A stretch of 64,000 nt of DNA. Source: Microvirga sp. 3-52 (lineage in GTDB: Bacteria > Pseudomonadota > Alphaproteobacteria > Rhizobiales > Beijerinckiaceae). This document shows positions 38,857 to 48,886 of this stretch, piece by piece. Under the pieces are notes generated by a model that was not told the DNA's origin, ran no database searches, and saw nothing but the letters and a program-made list of their open reading frames with translations. The DNA is taken from positions 1 through 64,000 of the forward strand of contig NZ_JAHAMK010000002.1 of the NCBI RefSeq assembly GCF_018383585.1, written 5' to 3'. Both the position numbers and the translations under genes were made by a program. The first letter of the stretch is position 1; every line of letters starts with the position of its first letter.

Positions 38857-40185
38857 TTATTTATGCATTGTGAGGCGGGCGATCACGTCCTCGAGCGCGA
38901 GATGTTCACGCTCTCCAGTGGAGCGGTGCTTCAGCTCCACCTTGCCCTCGGCAAGGCCCTTCGGCCCGATCAGAACCTGCCACGGAACTCCGATGAGATC
39001 CGCGGTCGCGAACTTGCCTCCCGGACGCTCGTCCCGATCATCGTAAAGCACGTCGCGCCCAGCAGCGCCCAACTCGCGGTAAAGACGCTCCGAGGCGGCA
39101 TCGGTCGCCGCGTCACCGGGTTTCAAATTCAGGATCGCCACGTCGAAGGGAGCAACTGCTTCCGGCCAGATGATGCCATTCTCGTCATGGCTGGCCTCGA
39201 TGATTGCGGCAATCAGGCGGCTCGGGCCGATGCCGTAGGAGCCCATATGGACCGGCCTCTCCTGCCCGTCGGGACCCATGACCTTCGCACCCATTGGCTC
39301 GGAATACTTGGTGCCGAAATAGAAGATGTGGCCGACCTCGATGCCGCGGGCAGACATCTTCTTGTCCTCCGAAACCGCGTGGAAAGCCGCAGCGTCGTGC
39401 ATTTCGGATGTCGCCGCATAGAGCGACGTCCACTTGTCGACAGTGCTCTGGAGACCGGGAATATCATCAAAATTCGTGTCGGCCGATGGAATCTCGAAGT
39501 TCAGGTAATCCGCATGGCAGAAAACCTCGCTCTCGCCCGTCGAGGCCAGGATGATGAATTCGTGGCTCAGATTTCCTCCGATGGGGCCAGTGTCGGCGCG
39601 CATCGGGATCGCCTTCAACCCCATCCTGGCGAAGGTCCGAAGGTATGCCACGAACATCTTGTTATAAGAATGCACGGCGCCCGCCTGATCCAGATCGAAG
39701 GAATAGGCATCCTTCATCAGGAACTCGCGCGAGCGCATGACACCGAAGCGCGGACGCACCTCGTCGCGGAACTTCCACTGGATGTGATACAGGTTCAGCG
39801 GCAGATCCTTGTAGGAGCGCACATAGCCCCGGAAGATCTCCGTGACCATTTCCTCGTTGGTCGGGCCGAAGAGCATATCGCGCTCGTGCCGGTCCTGGAT
39901 GCGCAACATCTCCTTGCCGTAGGCATCGTACCGGCCCGATTCCCGCCACAGGTCGGCCGATTGGATCGTCGGCATGAGAAGCTCGATGGCGCCGGAGCGG
40001 TTCTGCTCCTCGCGGACGATGGCATTGACCTTGTTCAGCACCTTCAACCCAAGCGGCAGCCAGGCATAAATTCCAGCGGCTTCCTGGCGGATCATGCCGG
40101 CGCGCAACATCAGACGGTGAGAGACGATCTCCGCCTCTTTCGGCGTCTCACGGAGAATGGGGAGGAAGTAGCGGCTCAAACGCAT
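38857..40185 (-). CDS. proS: Prolyl-tRNA synthetase, short alphaproteobacterial type
   Basis: A class II synthetase charging tRNA-Pro. From ATG 40185 it has 442 residues, starting [20 protein letters not shown]. The length shows that it lacks the ~180-residue editing insertion of E. coli ProRS, as is usual in alphaproteobacteria, so Ala-tRNA-Pro clearance would need a separate factor. Motif 2 region [20 protein letters not shown] and motif 3 region [20 protein letters not shown] are visible, followed by the anticodon-binding domain (about 350-442). It heads the proS-lolC-lolD operon. Confidence 0.96.
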   Translation of the reverse strand: MRLSRYFLPILRETPKEAEIVSHRLMLRAGMIRQEAAGIYAWLPLGLKVLNKVNAIVREEQNRSGAIELLMPTIQSADLWRESGRYDAYGKEMLRIQDRHERDMLFGPTNEEMVTEIFRGYVRSYKDLPLNLYHIQWKFRDEVRPRFGVMRSREFLMKDAYSFDLDQAGAVHSYNKMFVAYLRTFARMGLKAIPMRADTGPIGGNLSHEFIILASTGESEVFCHADYLNFEIPSADTNFDDIPGLQSTVDKWTSLYAATSEMHDAAAFHAVSEDKKMSARGIEVGHIFYFGTKYSEPMGAKVMGPDGQERPVHMGSYGIGPSRLIAAIIEASHDENGIIWPEAVAPFDVAILNLKPGDAATDAASERLYRELGAAGRDVLYDDRDERPGGKFATADLIGVPWQVLIGPKGLAEGKVELKHRSTGEREHLALEDVIARLTMHK

Positions 40186-40217
40186 GGGACGCCTTTGGGT
40201 CTCGATCAGAACAGGGA

Positions 40218-40245
40218 AAGGTAGCGACTCGCTTCCAGCACACAA
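40218..40245 (-). promoter_or_regulatory. Possible promoter for proS-lolCD
   Basis: Minus strand TTGTGT and TACCTT with 16-bp spacing, 33 bp upstream of the proS start codon. Position is sensible; hexamers are only partly consensus. Confidence 0.35.
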
Positions 40246-40363
40246 CACAGGCCCCAGGCAAAAGACAAGCTGTCATCGACCGGTCGGGCCTGCGGCGAGA
40301 CGGATTAGACCAAAGATCAATACAAGAAATGCCAAAAAATGCATCAGAAAGTGCCTACAAAAG

Positions 40364-40392
40364 GTGACACCGCTGGGCAAGGTGACTATAAA
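40364..40392 (+). promoter_or_regulatory. Sigma-70 promoter for the small RNA
   Basis: GTGACA (40364-40369) and TATAAA (40387-40392) on the plus strand, separated by exactly 17 bp. This is the best-looking promoter in the window and points away from proS into the 40.4-kb intergenic transcript. Confidence 0.7.
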
Positions 40393-40398
40393 CAAAAC

Positions 40399-40554
40399 CC
40401 TAACGTCTTAGACCTTCAAAGGTCAGAGGCTACGGTCCGAGTTTCGGGAGGAACAAGGTCCCCAAGCGCCCTGAGGCGCTGGTCTTAGAAAGCCAGGGAT
40501 CAAAAATTGCCAAAAGGCAGTTTAGGCAAGGCGAAAGCCTTGCTTTTCTTTTTT
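40399..40554 (+). ncRNA. Putative ~155-nt intergenic small RNA, family unknown
   Basis: A transcription unit without coding sequence lies between proS and the DUF1467 gene, running opposite to both. It has a GTGACA-17-TATAAA promoter, a start near 40399-40401 and a strong terminator at 40526-40554. The body is rich in small hairpins: GACCT-TCAA-AGGTC (40411-40424), an apical AGCGCC-CTGA-GGCGCT stem enclosed by GGTCCC/GGGATC, and TGCC-AAAA-GGCA (40508-40519). No start codon with a ribosome-binding site is present. The length is like 6S RNA and the enclosed stem is compatible with it, but I cannot confirm the family; a regulatory sRNA is the alternative. Confidence 0.65.
40526..40554 (+). terminator. 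Terminator of the small RNA
   Basis: GCAAGGC-GAAA-GCCTTGC followed by TTTTCTTTTTT on the plus strand: a 7-bp stem, tetraloop and long U-tract. It sits 22 bp beyond the DUF1467 stop codon and faces that gene. Confidence 0.92.
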
Positions 40555-40576
40555 AAGCCCTCCGCTCTTCTTTCGA

Positions 40577-40936
40577 TCAAAGGCCGGCCAGAGGAAAAAC
40601 CGCCGCGACCACTATGAGAACGACGGACGCGACAAACGTCGTCCAGATCGCCTTTTCTCGCAGTGCCGGAAGCGCCGGGGCTCCGGGCTCGCTTCCTTGG
40701 ACGACATCTCCGCTTTCCACTTGGCTGCGGACGCCGAAGGGGAGGACGGCAAAGAGCAGGATCCACCAGATCACGAAATAAAGAGCCAAGCCTCCGCTCA
40801 CCCGCAGGCCAAAAGCATTGACGGCGACAGTGATGGCGGTGCCTGACACGGCCGCGACGACGGCAATCGTGGACCAGAGCGATCCCGCAAGGGTTTTTAC
40901 AAAGCTTATCAACAGCTTGTCCTCAGGCTTGCTCAA
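40577..40936 (-). CDS. DUF1467 family membrane protein
   Basis: A small membrane protein of unknown function. The family core is clear: GGLALYFVIWWILLFAVLPF, then GVRSQVESGDVVQGSEPGAP, then a last transmembrane segment (about 95-117). The 119-residue reading uses a TTG at 40936 that overlaps the mce stop by 14 nt and includes an additional N-terminal hydrophobic segment (about 10-40). Most family members begin just before the ALYF helix, so a downstream GTG at the GLRVSGG segment is an alternative start. It ends the operon that runs from nuoA through birA, rnj and mce. Confidence 0.8.
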   Translation of the reverse strand: MSKPEDKLLISFVKTLAGSLWSTIAVVAAVSGTAITVAVNAFGLRVSGGLALYFVIWWILLFAVLPFGVRSQVESGDVVQGSEPGAPALPALREKAIWTTFVASVVLIVVAAVFPLAGL

Positions 40937-41327
40937 GTTCTATGAGCGCGCCGTTGAAGTCCTTAGGATGGAGGAAAAGCACGGGCTTTCCATGGGCCCC
41001 GGTCTTAGGCTCGCCGGAGCCAAGCACCCTCGCCCCGGAACTCACAAGCCGATTCCGCGATTCGACGATATCGTCTACCTCGTAGCACACATGATGTATC
41101 CCGCCGTCGGGATTCTTCTCCAGAAACCGGGCGATCGGCGATTCTCCGCCGAGGGGTTCAAGGAGTTCGATCTTGGTATTGGGCAGGGTGATGAAGACGA
41201 CCGTGACGCCATGTTCTTCCAGCGCCTGAGGTGCCGAGACCTCGGCTCCCAGGGTGTTACGGTAGATTTCCGAGGCGGCTGCGATATCGCGCACCACAAT
41301 GGCCACATGGTTGAGACGTCCGATCAT
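40923..41327 (-). CDS. mce: Methylmalonyl-CoA epimerase
   Basis: Mce interconverts the R and S forms of methylmalonyl-CoA in propionate/ethylmalonyl-CoA metabolism. The 134-residue VOC-fold protein has metal-ligand segments LNHVAIVVRD, DGGIHHVCYEVDD and the final LHPKDFNGALIELEQA. ATG 41327 has GGGAG 9 nt upstream; a TTG two codons earlier was rejected. It follows rnj by 23 bp and overlaps the DUF1467 gene. The mutase and carboxylase are not in the window, although birA, needed to biotinylate such carboxylases, lies two genes upstream. Confidence 0.92.
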   Translation of the reverse strand: MIGRLNHVAIVVRDIAAASEIYRNTLGAEVSAPQALEEHGVTVVFITLPNTKIELLEPLGGESPIARFLEKNPDGGIHHVCYEVDDIVESRNRLVSSGARVLGSGEPKTGAHGKPVLFLHPKDFNGALIELEQA

Positions 41328-41350
41328 CGACAATTTCTCCCTTCCTGACC

Positions 41351-43024
41351 TTACGCCTCAATGACGAGCACGTGGCAGGCGGGCTTCTTGCCCCATTCCT
41401 GATTCACAGCTGCGCGGACGGCGCGGTGAACCGCGTTCTCGACCGCCTCAGGATCCCGTCGCTTGGCTTTGGACAGGCCATCCAGGAGATCGGCCACGGT
41501 GTCAGCAATGATGTCCGTCAGGTCCCGCCCCTGCCGGTTCCGGTCCGGGAGGCCCATCACATCGATCACAGGATCGCCGACGAGTTCTCCCCGATCGTCG
41601 ATCGCTATCGCAACGGTTACGATCCCGGCGAAAGCAAGCTTGCGGCGCTCCGGCAGAGCCCGCTCGCCGGCACCGATGACAATGTTGCCGTCGCGATAGA
41701 GACGGCCGGTCGGAACATTGTCGACGATTTCGGCAGGACCGGGCGAAAGGCGCACGAGGGTTCCGTTCTTCGCTCGAACGACCTCCTGTACACCCTGAGC
41801 TCTCGCAAACTTGGCATGCTCGCTCAAATGCAACGGTTCCCCGTGAGCGGGAATGGCGATGCGCGGCCGCGTCCACTGGTACATCTGCGCCAATTCGCCC
41901 CTACGAGGATGACCGGACACGTGAACCAGCTCAGTGCGGTCTGTGATGACCTCAATGCCCTGCTCGATCAGGCTGTTGATGATCGAGCCCACACCTTTCT
42001 CGTTCCCAGGGATGGCACGCGATGAAAAGATCACCCGATCTCCGGCGGAGAGAGCGATATTAGGGTGCTCGTCCTGAGCGATACGGGCAAGAGCCGCTCG
42101 GGGCTCGCCCTGTGAGCCCGTCAGGATGGCAACGATCTTATCGCGAGGGATATAGCCGAAGTTGTCCGTGGAGCGGAATTCGGGCAGCCCTTCGAGGTAA
42201 CCGCATTCCTTTGCCACATCGACGACCCGATCCATGGCACGACCGACGACGACCACCTCGCGACCGCACTCGCGGGCCGCTTCCGCAACCGAACGGATTC
42301 GGGCAACATTGGAGGCGAAGGTGGTGACCGCCACGCGGTGCGGCGCATCCTTGATCAACTGCGCCAGATTCCTGGAGACATCCGACTCGCTGGGGCTCGT
42401 ACCTTCGCGGACCACGTTGGTAGAATCGCAGATGAGGGCAAGCACCCCCTCGTCGCCCAAGGCACGGAAAGCCTCCTCCGATGTCAGACTGCCGAGATAG
42501 GGCGTATTGTCGAGCTTCCAGTCACCCGTATGCACCACGAGACCGTGAGGCGTGCGGATCGCGAGCGCATTGGATTCCGGGATTGAGTGCGCGACCGGCA
42601 CATACTCGATATCGAAGGGACCGATCTTCAGGCGCTGACCTGGCACGATCTCCCTGAGATCGACCTTCGGAGCACCGGCCTCGGACAGGCGACGCGTTTC
42701 CAGAAGGCCGATGGCGAATTTCGTGGCATAGACCGGGGCGTTAAGGCGCGGCCACATCTCGACGAGGGCGCCAATATGGTCCTCGTGGGCATGGGTGATG
42801 AAGATGCCCAGCAGGTTGTGGCGTTCTTCCTCGATGAAGCGCAAATCCGGATAGACGACGTCGATGCCAGGCAGGTTCTCCTCACCGCCGAAACCCATCC
42901 CGCAATCGACCAGGATCCACTGCCGGTTCTCCTCCGGCCCGAAGCCGTAAAGAGCAGCGTTCATCCCGATTTCGCCGAGCCCTCCAAGGGAAAGAAAGAC
43001 CAATTCATCCTGGTGCGAAGCCAT
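41351..43024 (-). CDS. rnj: Ribonuclease J
   Basis: RNase J is a metallo-beta-lactamase/beta-CASP nuclease with 5'-3' exonuclease and endonuclease activity on RNA, acting in rRNA maturation and mRNA decay. The 557-residue protein has the zinc motif ITHAHEDHIGAL (near residue 75-86), the beta-CASP region with HVSGHPRRGELAQMYQWTRP (near 370-390) and the C-terminal domain. Starting at ATG 43024 gives MASHQDELVFLSLGGLGEIG. It is 5 bp after birA and 23 bp before mce. Alphaproteobacteria commonly have RNase J alongside RNase E. Confidence 0.94.
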   Translation of the reverse strand: MASHQDELVFLSLGGLGEIGMNAALYGFGPEENRQWILVDCGMGFGGEENLPGIDVVYPDLRFIEEERHNLLGIFITHAHEDHIGALVEMWPRLNAPVYATKFAIGLLETRRLSEAGAPKVDLREIVPGQRLKIGPFDIEYVPVAHSIPESNALAIRTPHGLVVHTGDWKLDNTPYLGSLTSEEAFRALGDEGVLALICDSTNVVREGTSPSESDVSRNLAQLIKDAPHRVAVTTFASNVARIRSVAEAARECGREVVVVGRAMDRVVDVAKECGYLEGLPEFRSTDNFGYIPRDKIVAILTGSQGEPRAALARIAQDEHPNIALSAGDRVIFSSRAIPGNEKGVGSIINSLIEQGIEVITDRTELVHVSGHPRRGELAQMYQWTRPRIAIPAHGEPLHLSEHAKFARAQGVQEVVRAKNGTLVRLSPGPAEIVDNVPTGRLYRDGNIVIGAGERALPERRKLAFAGIVTVAIAIDDRGELVGDPVIDVMGLPDRNRQGRDLTDIIADTVADLLDGLSKAKRRDPEAVENAVHRAVRAAVNQEWGKKPACHVLVIEA

Positions 43025-43029
43025 TAAAT

Positions 43030-43854
43030 TCAAGACCTTTTCGAGCCAGCGTCAGGCTTGGCTATATCGTGCAGCAAATTGGGAAAATAAAGGTCGCCGG
43101 CATCGATGAGTTCCACGTCATCGCCGCTTTTCAGCTGCAGGCGCCCGAAACGGTCCAGCCCCTCGAAGATACCCGCCTTCTCGCCGGAAGGCAGGCGAAG
43201 GGTCACCTCCTGCCCGATTCCCGCCGCTCGTTCGAGCCAAAGCCGCCGGATCGCTCCGAATGGATCTGACGCATTCATCCGGGACGACATCCGCCAAGCC
43301 GAGAACACTCGGGCGAAAGCGGAGGAAAGGGCACGGAACACTTGGTCCCTGCCGAGGCTATGCTTGACTGCACGCAATGCCGTAGCAGGGTAAGGGGTAC
43401 CTGTCGGCGAGAAAGCCACATTCACCCCGAAGCCGATGACGATGGCCAACGGTCCGGCAGGCTGAAGGCGATGCCCCTCCAGTAGGAGGCCGGACACCTT
43501 GGCGCCATCGAGAAGGAGGTCATTCGGCCACTTCAGAGAAAGACGTGGCGCGCCGATCCCTGTGACCGCCTCGACCGCCTCATGCAATGCGAGCCCGGCC
43601 ACGAAGCCGAGTTGCGGCGCAGACGGCATATCGCATGGATCGATCAAGAGCAGAGTCGCGTAGAGGTTACCGAGGGGCGACGACCATTGCCGGCCATGCC
43701 GCCCCCGCCCCGCAAGCTGCTCGGCCGCTGTGATCCAGAGTTGTCCCGGATCGCCGGACCGAGCGGCCTGGAGAGCGTCGTCGTTCGTCGAGTTCGTCGC
43801 CTCAAGCGAGAGAAGCCGATAACCCGCGGCCTCGGTCTCAGGCGACAGATTCAC
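43030..43854 (-). CDS. birA: Biotin--[acetyl-CoA-carboxylase] ligase
   Basis: BirA activates biotin with ATP and attaches it to carboxylase carrier domains. The 274-residue protein contains the catalytic loop GRGRHGRQWSSPLGNLYATL (near 48-67), the LKWPNDLLLDGAKVSGLLLE core and the C-terminal SH3-like domain (about 220-265). It has no N-terminal winged helix, so unlike E. coli BirA it should be a ligase only and not a repressor. Directly after nuoN (2 bp) and before rnj, it is co-transcribed with complex I. Confidence 0.94.
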   Translation of the reverse strand: MNLSPETEAAGYRLLSLEATNSTNDDALQAARSGDPGQLWITAAEQLAGRGRHGRQWSSPLGNLYATLLLIDPCDMPSAPQLGFVAGLALHEAVEAVTGIGAPRLSLKWPNDLLLDGAKVSGLLLEGHRLQPAGPLAIVIGFGVNVAFSPTGTPYPATALRAVKHSLGRDQVFRALSSAFARVFSAWRMSSRMNASDPFGAIRRLWLERAAGIGQEVTLRLPSGEKAGIFEGLDRFGRLQLKSGDDVELIDAGDLYFPNLLHDIAKPDAGSKRS

Positions 43855-43856
43855 GA

Positions 43857-45296
43857 TCAGAACAACGAGCGTGCGGCGGCGCCCGCTGCGTTGACGATCG
43901 GAGCGGGCACCAACCAGAACAGCAGCACCACAGCACTCGACACCATGAGAACGAAGGTCACGCCGGGTGACATGCGCTCGAACCGCTCGACCGGTTCATC
44001 GAAGTACATGACCTTGACGATGCGCAGGTAGTAATAGGCGCCGATCACGCTGGTTACGACACCGATCACCGCGAGGGTCACGAGGTTTGCCTGGATTGCA
44101 GCGGCGAAGACGTAGAATTTCGCAAAGAAGCCGGCAAGCGGCGGAATGCCGGCTAGCGAGAACATCATCATGGCCAGGCAGAACGCCAAGGCAGGATGGG
44201 TGCGCGAGAGGCCGGAAAGATCGTCGATCGACTCGAACATGACGTTGCCGCGACGCATGGCGAGGATGATCGCGAAAGTACCGAGTGTCATGGCGAGGTA
44301 GATTGCCATGTAGATGGCAACGCCCTGGACGCCATCCGGGGTGCCGGCGGCGAGACCAATCAGCGCATAGCCCACGTTGCCGATGGAGGAATAGGCCATC
44401 AGGCGCTTCAGGTTGCGCTGGCCAATGGCGGCGAATGAGCCGAGCGCCATCGAGGCAATCGAGATGAAGACGATGATCTGCTGCCACTGCACCAGGATGC
44501 CCGGGAAGGCATCAATGAACACGCGAGTGGCCATCGCCATGCCGGCCATCTTGGGGGCGGCAGCGAAGAAAGCCGTCACAGGCGTTGGCGATCCCTCATA
44601 CACATCTGGCGTCCACATGTGGAAAGGCACGGCTGAAATCTTGAACGCGATGCCGGCAGCGATGAAGACGAGGCCGACGATGGCCCCGATGCCGACATCG
44701 CCTTGAAGAACCGTGGCAATGACCGGGAAGGACACGCTGCCGGTGAACCCATAGACCAGGGATGCGCCGTAGAGCAGCATGCCGGAGGAGAGCGCACCCA
44801 GAACAAAGTACTTCAGACCGGCCTCGGTCGAGCGCACATTGTCACGGTCAAAGGCCGCGATCACGTAGGAAGACAGGCTGAGCAGCTCCAAGCCGAGGTA
44901 GAGAGCGATCAGGTCATTTGCCGAAATCACCATCATCATGCCGATGGTCGAGAGCACGATCAGGATCGGGTATTCGAAACGGTAGATCCCTTCGCGGCGC
45001 ATGTAGTCCAGGGACAGGATGATGCCGCCAGCGGAGCCGAGGAGCGTCAGCGCCTTCATGAACTTGGCGAAACCATCGACCACGAAGGAGCCGCCCATGG
45101 TTTCGACCCGCTCGGACGGGAGCATCAGCACCGCAACGAAGGTGACGGCAAGAAGCGCGAGGGCAATGATGCTCATGCCGTAGCCTGGACGTTCGCCGCG
45201 AAAAGCGCCGAACAGGACCAGGGCAAGAACTCCCGCTGCCATGAGGATCTCTGGCAGCATCGGACCGAAAGCGGGAATGGTGAGGGCGGAATTCAT
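43857..45296 (-). CDS. nuoN: NADH-quinone oxidoreductase subunit N
   Basis: One of the three antiporter-like proton-pumping subunits of complex I. The 479-residue protein has about 14 transmembrane segments. The conserved proton-channel region includes LYLGLELLSLSSYVIAAFDR (charged residues in TM5) and the AFKISAVPFHMWTPDVYEGS segment (lysine and proline break of TM7-8). It is the last nuo gene; birA follows after 2 bp. nuoM lies 7 bp upstream. Confidence 0.96.
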   Translation of the reverse strand: MNSALTIPAFGPMLPEILMAAGVLALVLFGAFRGERPGYGMSIIALALLAVTFVAVLMLPSERVETMGGSFVVDGFAKFMKALTLLGSAGGIILSLDYMRREGIYRFEYPILIVLSTIGMMMVISANDLIALYLGLELLSLSSYVIAAFDRDNVRSTEAGLKYFVLGALSSGMLLYGASLVYGFTGSVSFPVIATVLQGDVGIGAIVGLVFIAAGIAFKISAVPFHMWTPDVYEGSPTPVTAFFAAAPKMAGMAMATRVFIDAFPGILVQWQQIIVFISIASMALGSFAAIGQRNLKRLMAYSSIGNVGYALIGLAAGTPDGVQGVAIYMAIYLAMTLGTFAIILAMRRGNVMFESIDDLSGLSRTHPALAFCLAMMMFSLAGIPPLAGFFAKFYVFAAAIQANLVTLAVIGVVTSVIGAYYYLRIVKVMYFDEPVERFERMSPGVTFVLMVSSAVVLLFWLVPAPIVNAAGAAARSLF

Positions 45297-45303
45297 CGGA
45301 ACC

Positions 45304-46815
45304 TCAGTGTGCCGCGACAGCGGCCGTTTTCACGGTAGCGAGAGCGGCCTGGACGCTGTTCATGAGCGCATCCGTAGGCGCCGCGAAGGCATCCAGAATG
45401 GGACCGGGCTGCACGCCGTAATAGATGATGAGCAGGATGAGCGGCGCGAAGGTGATGATCTCGCGACGATTCAGATCCGTGATGCCCTGGAGGGCGGGCT
45501 TGTCGAGCGGTCCGTAGACCACGCGGCGGTAGAGCCAGAGCGCATAGGCGGCCGAAAGGATCACGCCGCTCGTGGCGAGAAACGCCACCCAGGTGTTGGA
45601 GCGGAATGCACCCATCAAAGTCAGGAACTCGCCGATGAAGCCCGAGGTGCCCGGCAGAGCCACGTTCGCCATCGTCAGGATGAGGAAGACCACGGCATAG
45701 AGCGGCATCCGGTTCACCAAGCCGCCATAGGCCTTGATCTCGCGGGTGTGCATCCGGTCGTAGATCACGCCAACGGACAGGAAGAGCGCGCCCGAGACGA
45801 GGCCGTGGGAGATCATGGTGAACATGGCGCCCTGGATGCCCTGCTCGTTCATGCTGAACAGGCCCATGGTGACGAAGCCCATATGCGCCACCGACGAATA
45901 GGCGATGAGCTTCTTGATGTCCTCCTGCATCAGGGCAACCAGCGAGGTGTAGATGATCGCGATGACGGAGAGAGCGTAGACCAGCGGGGCGAAATAGAGC
46001 GAGGCGTCCGGGAACATGGGAAGCGACACTCGGATGAAGCCGTAGCCGCCCATCTTCAGGAGAACGCCAGCCAGGATCACGGAGCCGGCCGTCGGCGCCT
46101 CCACGTGCGCATCTGGGAGCCAGGTATGGACCGGCCACATGGGCATCTTCACGGCGAACGAGGCGAAGAATGCAAGCCAGAGCCAGATCTGCAGGTTCGG
46201 CGCGAACTTATAGGCGAGCAGTGTCGGAATGTCGGTCGTGCCGGCGGTCCAGTACATGGCCATAATGGCCAGAAGCATCAGAACGGAGCCAAGGAGCGTG
46301 TAGAGGAAGAACTTGAAGCTCGCATAGATGCGCCGCTTGCCGCCCCAGATGCCGATGATGAGGAACATCGGAATGAGGCCCGCCTCGAAGAACAGATAGA
46401 ACAGTACGAGGTCGAGGGCGCAGAACACGCCGATCATCGTCGTCTCGAGGACGAGGAAGGCGACGAAGTATTCCTTGACCCGGCTTTCGATGGATTCCCA
46501 CGAGGCCAGGATGCAGAACGGCATCAGGAACGTTGTGAGCAGGATGAGCGGCATCGAGAAGCCGTCGACGCCGAGCTTGAACCGGATGGTATCGGTCAGC
46601 CAGACATGGCTTTCTACGAGCTGGAACGAAGCCGATGATACGTCGAAGCGCGCCCAGGCCACGAGTGAAAGCAGGAAGGTCGCGATCGTCGTGGCAAGGG
46701 CGGCCCAGCGGGCGTTCGAACGAGCGGCCTCGCTGTCGCCCCGCAGGGTCAGGATGAAGGCCGCCCCGACGAGTGGCAGGATGAGAAGGCCGGAGAGAAT
46801 GCCGAAGCCGAGCAT
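45304..46815 (-). CDS. nuoM: NADH-quinone oxidoreductase subunit M
   Basis: Second antiporter-like subunit of the membrane arm. The 503-residue protein has the family core [20 protein letters not shown] (TM5 glutamate), [20 protein letters not shown] (TM7-8) and [20 protein letters not shown]. Its start codon shares one base with the nuoL stop, so the two are tightly coupled. Length and about 14 hydrophobic segments fit NuoM. Confidence 0.96.
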   Translation of the reverse strand: MLGFGILSGLLILPLVGAAFILTLRGDSEAARSNARWAALATTIATFLLSLVAWARFDVSSASFQLVESHVWLTDTIRFKLGVDGFSMPLILLTTFLMPFCILASWESIESRVKEYFVAFLVLETTMIGVFCALDLVLFYLFFEAGLIPMFLIIGIWGGKRRIYASFKFFLYTLLGSVLMLLAIMAMYWTAGTTDIPTLLAYKFAPNLQIWLWLAFFASFAVKMPMWPVHTWLPDAHVEAPTAGSVILAGVLLKMGGYGFIRVSLPMFPDASLYFAPLVYALSVIAIIYTSLVALMQEDIKKLIAYSSVAHMGFVTMGLFSMNEQGIQGAMFTMISHGLVSGALFLSVGVIYDRMHTREIKAYGGLVNRMPLYAVVFLILTMANVALPGTSGFIGEFLTLMGAFRSNTWVAFLATSGVILSAAYALWLYRRVVYGPLDKPALQGITDLNRREIITFAPLILLIIYYGVQPGPILDAFAAPTDALMNSVQAALATVKTAAVAAH

Positions 46816-48857
46816 TAGTGGGCTCCCCTGAAGAGATAGAAGGTCACGAGAGCCGCAACGCCGATCAGCATGGCGAAGGCGTAGTGGTAGACGTACCCGG
46901 TCTGAACCCGCACCACGCCCCGCGTCACATCGAGCACACGAGCGGAGATGCCGTCGGGTCCGAGCCCATCGATGATGCGCTGGTCACCCGTACGCCAGAA
47001 GAAGCGCCCGATGGCCATGGCGGGCCGCACGAAGATCGCGTCGTACAGTTCGTCGAAGTACCACTTGTTCAGGAGGAAGCGGTACAGGATCGGGTGATCG
47101 GCAGCGAGCTTCGCCGGCTGCTTGGCGTCGATGATGTACATGTAGACAGCCAGCAGGAAGCCCAGGATCATCATCAGGGTCGGCAGGAGCGGCACCCAGC
47201 CAGGGAGATGATGAATCTCTTCCAGGATGTGGTTCTCCGGACGAGTGAACAGAGCCCCCTTCCAGAACTCCTGATAGCCTTCGCCGATAAAGGCTCCGTG
47301 AAACACCACACCGGCTATAACTGCGCCGATGGCGAGCACGATGAGCGGCAGCAGCATCACGAGCGGGCTCTCATGGGGCGTGTGAGCTCCGTGGTGACCG
47401 TGTTCATGCTGGGCATGATGGGCCGCCTCGACGTCACGGCTGTGATCGTCATGCTCCACACCCTCATGGTCATGCGGAGCATGGGCTTGGTGATCATGAT
47501 GGCTATGACCCCAGCGAGCGGTCCCCTCGAAAGTGAGGAAGAACAGGCGCCAGGAGTAGAATGAGGTCATGAAGGCTGCGACGACCGTGGCAAGGAAGGC
47601 GAAAGAGCCGGCCGAGGAATGAGCCGCGTAAGCTGCCTCGATGATCGCATCCTTCGAGTAGTAGCCGGCAGTGAATGGAAAGCCGGTAAGCGCCAGCGTG
47701 CCGATGGCCATCATCGCCGTGGTCAGCGGGATGTAGCGGCGTAGGGCGCCCATGTGGCGCATATCCTGCTCATGGTGCATCGCATGGATGACCGAGCCGG
47801 CCCCTAAGAACAGCAGCGCCTTGAAGAAGGCGTGCGTGAACAGGTGAAAGACACCCGCGCCGTAGGCGCCGACGCCCAAACCGACGAACATGTAGCCGAG
47901 CTGCGAGCAGGTCGAATAAGCGATCACGCGCTTGATGTCGTTCTGAACCAGACCGATGGTCGCGGCGAAGAAGGCCGTGATGCCGCCGATGACGGTCACG
48001 ACCGTGAGGGCAGCCGGAGCATACTCGAAGATCGGCGACAGACGGGCGACCATGAACACGCCGGCGGTCACCATGGTGGCGGCATGGATGAGGGCGGAAA
48101 CTGGGGTCGGGCCTTCCATGGCGTCCGGAAGCCAAGTGTGCAGCAGGAACTGCGCCGACTTGCCCATCGCGCCCATGAAGAGCAGCAGGCAGGCGATGGT
48201 CAGGGCATGCCACTCGATCCCGAGGAAGTTGAACCGGGCATTTGCGAATTCGCCGACGCGCGGGAAAATCTGGTCGAAGGTGACGCCGTTGAACAGAACG
48301 AAGACGGTGAAAATGCCGAGCAGGAAACCGAAATCGCCGACACGGTTGACAATGAAGGCCTTCATGGCAGCCGCGTTGGCCGAGTCCTTCTGATACCAGA
48401 AGCCGATGAGCAGGTAGCTCGCGAGACCAACGCCTTCCCAGCCGAAGAACATCTGGACGAGGTTGTCCGCCGTCACCAGCATGAGCATGGTGAACGTGAA
48501 GAGCGACAGATAGGCGAAGAAGCGCGGACGGTGCGGATCCTCGTGCATGTAACCGATGGAATAGAGGTGCACGAGCGCCGACACGGTGTTGACCACCACC
48601 AGCATCATGGCGGTCAGGGTGTCGATCCGGAAGGCCCAATCGACCTGGAGATCGCCGACCGACATCCATTGAGCGACCTGAACACGGGTGGCCCCGTCGC
48701 CGAAGCCGACCTGGATGAAGGACACCCAGGACAGGACGGCCGCCACGAAGAGAAGGGCCGTGGTGATGATCTCGCTCGGCCGGGCGCCAAGGACGCGTCC
48801 GAACATGCCTGCGATGAGGAAGCCGACGAGCGGCAGGAAGACGATTGCGTGATACAT
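46815..48857 (-). CDS. nuoL: NADH-quinone oxidoreductase subunit L with histidine-rich loop
   Basis: The distal proton-pumping subunit, including the long lateral helix that clamps the membrane arm. The 680-residue protein has [20 protein letters not shown] (TM5), [20 protein letters not shown] (TM7-8), [20 protein letters not shown] and a C-terminal lateral helix with the last TM16 segment. An unusual loop at about residues 450-496 contains about 17 histidines with Asp and Glu ([16 protein letters not shown] at its start). It is absent from E. coli NuoL (613 residues). Metal binding by this loop is an inference. Confidence 0.96.
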   Translation of the reverse strand: MYHAIVFLPLVGFLIAGMFGRVLGARPSEIITTALLFVAAVLSWVSFIQVGFGDGATRVQVAQWMSVGDLQVDWAFRIDTLTAMMLVVVNTVSALVHLYSIGYMHEDPHRPRFFAYLSLFTFTMLMLVTADNLVQMFFGWEGVGLASYLLIGFWYQKDSANAAAMKAFIVNRVGDFGFLLGIFTVFVLFNGVTFDQIFPRVGEFANARFNFLGIEWHALTIACLLLFMGAMGKSAQFLLHTWLPDAMEGPTPVSALIHAATMVTAGVFMVARLSPIFEYAPAALTVVTVIGGITAFFAATIGLVQNDIKRVIAYSTCSQLGYMFVGLGVGAYGAGVFHLFTHAFFKALLFLGAGSVIHAMHHEQDMRHMGALRRYIPLTTAMMAIGTLALTGFPFTAGYYSKDAIIEAAYAAHSSAGSFAFLATVVAAFMTSFYSWRLFFLTFEGTARWGHSHHDHQAHAPHDHEGVEHDDHSRDVEAAHHAQHEHGHHGAHTPHESPLVMLLPLIVLAIGAVIAGVVFHGAFIGEGYQEFWKGALFTRPENHILEEIHHLPGWVPLLPTLMMILGFLLAVYMYIIDAKQPAKLAADHPILYRFLLNKWYFDELYDAIFVRPAMAIGRFFWRTGDQRIIDGLGPDGISARVLDVTRGVVRVQTGYVYHYAFAMLIGVAALVTFYLFRGAH

Positions 48858-48886
48858 GTTGGTTTACTTCGCCGGTCCGTTTGGGC

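Noticed and set aside
37540-40224. 894-codon open frame antisense to lolC and proS
   Set aside because: A shadow of two well-supported genes; the protein is Arg/His/Asp-rich without fold or family pattern and runs across an operon boundary.
40249-40560. SRP RNA, tmRNA or RNase P RNA at the 40.4-kb transcript
   Set aside because: No GGAAGGAAGC-type SRP loop, no tRNA-like ends and it is too short for tmRNA or RNase P RNA.
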